A program made the position numbers and the translations under genes. From Streptomyces sp. 378 (GTDB taxonomy: Bacteria > Actinomycetota > Actinomycetes > Streptomycetales > Streptomycetaceae): a stretch of DNA of 64,000 bases. How positions within the stretch are numbered: the stretch's first letter is position 1; every line of letters begins with the position of its first letter. Location: NCBI RefSeq assembly GCF_030124145.1, contig NZ_JASKMS010000008.1, positions 124,001 to 188,000 of the forward strand, written 5' to 3'. Below the pieces are notes generated by a model, which made no database searches, was not told the origin of the DNA, and saw only the letters and a program-made list of their open reading frames with translations. Below are positions 63,401-64,000 of the stretch, in pieces.

Positions 63401-64000
63401 CGACTCCAGCGCCAGCACCCCGAACACCGCCTCGTGCACCCGCCACAGCGGCTCGCCCTCGGCCAGCCGGTCCAGGGCCTCCAGGCCCAGCGCGTACTCA
63501 CGGATCGCCAGTGACCGCTTGTGGTTGAGGAACCGTGAGCGCAGACGGGCAAGGTTCTCCGGGCGGGTGTACTCCGGGCCGTAGATGATCCGCAGGTACT
63601 CGCGGCCGCGGCACTTGACGCCGGGCTGCACCAGGCGGCCCTGGCCGTCGCGGACCACCGCGCCGACGGGCTTGACGACCATGCCCTCGCCGCCGCGGCC
63701 GGTCATCTCCAGCCACCAGTCGACGCCGGCCCGCACCGACTCCGGGTCGGCGGTGTCGACGTAGAGGCGCCGGGTGGTCTGGAGCAGGCCGCTGCCGTCG
63801 TGCTCGACGAGCCGGTCGAGCAGAGCGAGCTGCTCGTCGTGCGGCAGACCGGCGAGGCTGCGTCCCTGGACGGCGAGGATCTGGAACGGTGCCAGGCGCA
63901 CGCCCTCCAGGCCGTCCGTGGTCCAGCAGTAGCGGCGGTACGCCTCGGTGAACGCGGCGGCGTCGTCGGCGCGTTCACCGGTGCGGGACAGCAGGCCTGC
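63377..64000 (-). CDS. Polynucleotide kinase-phosphatase (Pnkp-type RNA repair), C-terminal part
   Basis: The frame is open to the right edge, so only the last ~207 residues are visible. They match the C-terminal ligase (adenylyltransferase) domain of bacterial Pnkp: RYCWTTDGLEGVRLAPFQILA, then GWWLEMTGRGGEG-type motif (DWWLEMTGRGGEGMVVKP) and QPGVKCRGREYLRIIYGPEY, followed by the C-terminal helical tail (RFLNHKRSLAIREYALGLEAL). Pnkp repairs RNA breaks with Hen1; a hen1 gene would be expected just beyond the window. The final residues SEPVDPRL lie inside the repeat array. Confidence 0.88.
   Translation of the reverse strand, partial: AGLLSRTGERADDAAAFTEAYRRYCWTTDGLEGVRLAPFQILAVQGRSLAGLPHDEQLALLDRLVEHDGSGLLQTTRRLYVDTADPESVRAGVDWWLEMTGRGGEGMVVKPVGAVVRDGQGRLVQPGVKCRGREYLRIIYGPEYTRPENLARLRSRFLNHKRSLAIREYALGLEALDRLAEGEPLWRVHEAVFGVLALESEPVDPRL

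Overview
The window is high-GC actinobacterial chromosome, almost certainly Streptomyces. The evidence is the strong G/C third-position bias, GTG starts and one TTG start, TGA stops with 4-nt ATGA/GTGA overlaps, and typical families: SpoIIE/HATPase anti-sigma regulators, DUF5999, DUF6299, an ECF41 sigma factor, SAV_2336-type proteins, and aconitase beside an HTH-MurA gene. From memory, the acnA/HTH-MurA and arcA/argF/permease neighbourhoods resemble the SCO59xx-60xx part of S. coelicolor; I could not align this.

Layout. 1-6.2 kb: an edge-truncated SpoIIE phosphatase/anti-sigma protein, translationally coupled to a ribose/xylose-type ABC operon, then a second sugar-binding lipoprotein without permeases. 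6.3-11.2 kb: aconitase with an iron-box-like site and a palindrome in its promoter, a DUF4236 protein and an HTH-fused MurA-like enzyme. 11.2-12.7 kb: terminator-like hairpins and a frameshifted threonine-dehydratase-like pseudogene. 12.9-19.4 kb: a TAXI-type TRAP transporter with two binding proteins and a two-component system. 19.6-26.6 kb: a broken anti-sigma kinase running in frame into a DUF475/TerC-like gene, an acyl-CoA synthetase, DUF488, a secreted protein, a histidine-rich protein with an ArsR regulator, and DUF6299. 26.9-31.8 kb: a 4.7-kb Tn554-like transposon (tnpA-tnpB-tnpC plus a YceI passenger) splitting a DUF5999 gene.

31.8-45.4 kb: a 2-aminobenzoate-type aryl-CoA degradation pathway in two blocks (RidA, acyl-CoA dehydrogenase, aryl-CoA ligase and PaaX in one; bifunctional monooxygenase/reductase and enoyl-CoA hydratase in the other). 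Between them lie YihY, modABC, an NADH-dehydrogenase-like flavoprotein and an ECF41 sigma factor. A shared operator (22 of 27 positions identical) lies in front of both blocks and suggests one regulon. 45.6-49.9 kb: an anti-sigma ATPase, an amino-acid permease, ornithine carbamoyltransferase and arginine deiminase.

50-63.1 kb is the most unusual part. One minus-strand run encodes an alpha/beta-hydrolase, a caspase-like protease with an effector-associated tail, a 75-aa peptide with a TTG start resembling FxSxx-COOH RiPP precursors, and an HExxH-family peptide-modifying enzyme. After a convergent cation/proton antiporter, a second minus-strand operon encodes a VMAP protein, a MoxR-like AAA ATPase and a 1520-aa SAV_2336/NB-ARC/TPR protein. 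Together these look like an NLR-type conflict or programmed-response island with a RiPP arm. At the right edge is the C-terminal part of a Pnkp-type RNA-repair enzyme with short tandem repeats at its 3' end.
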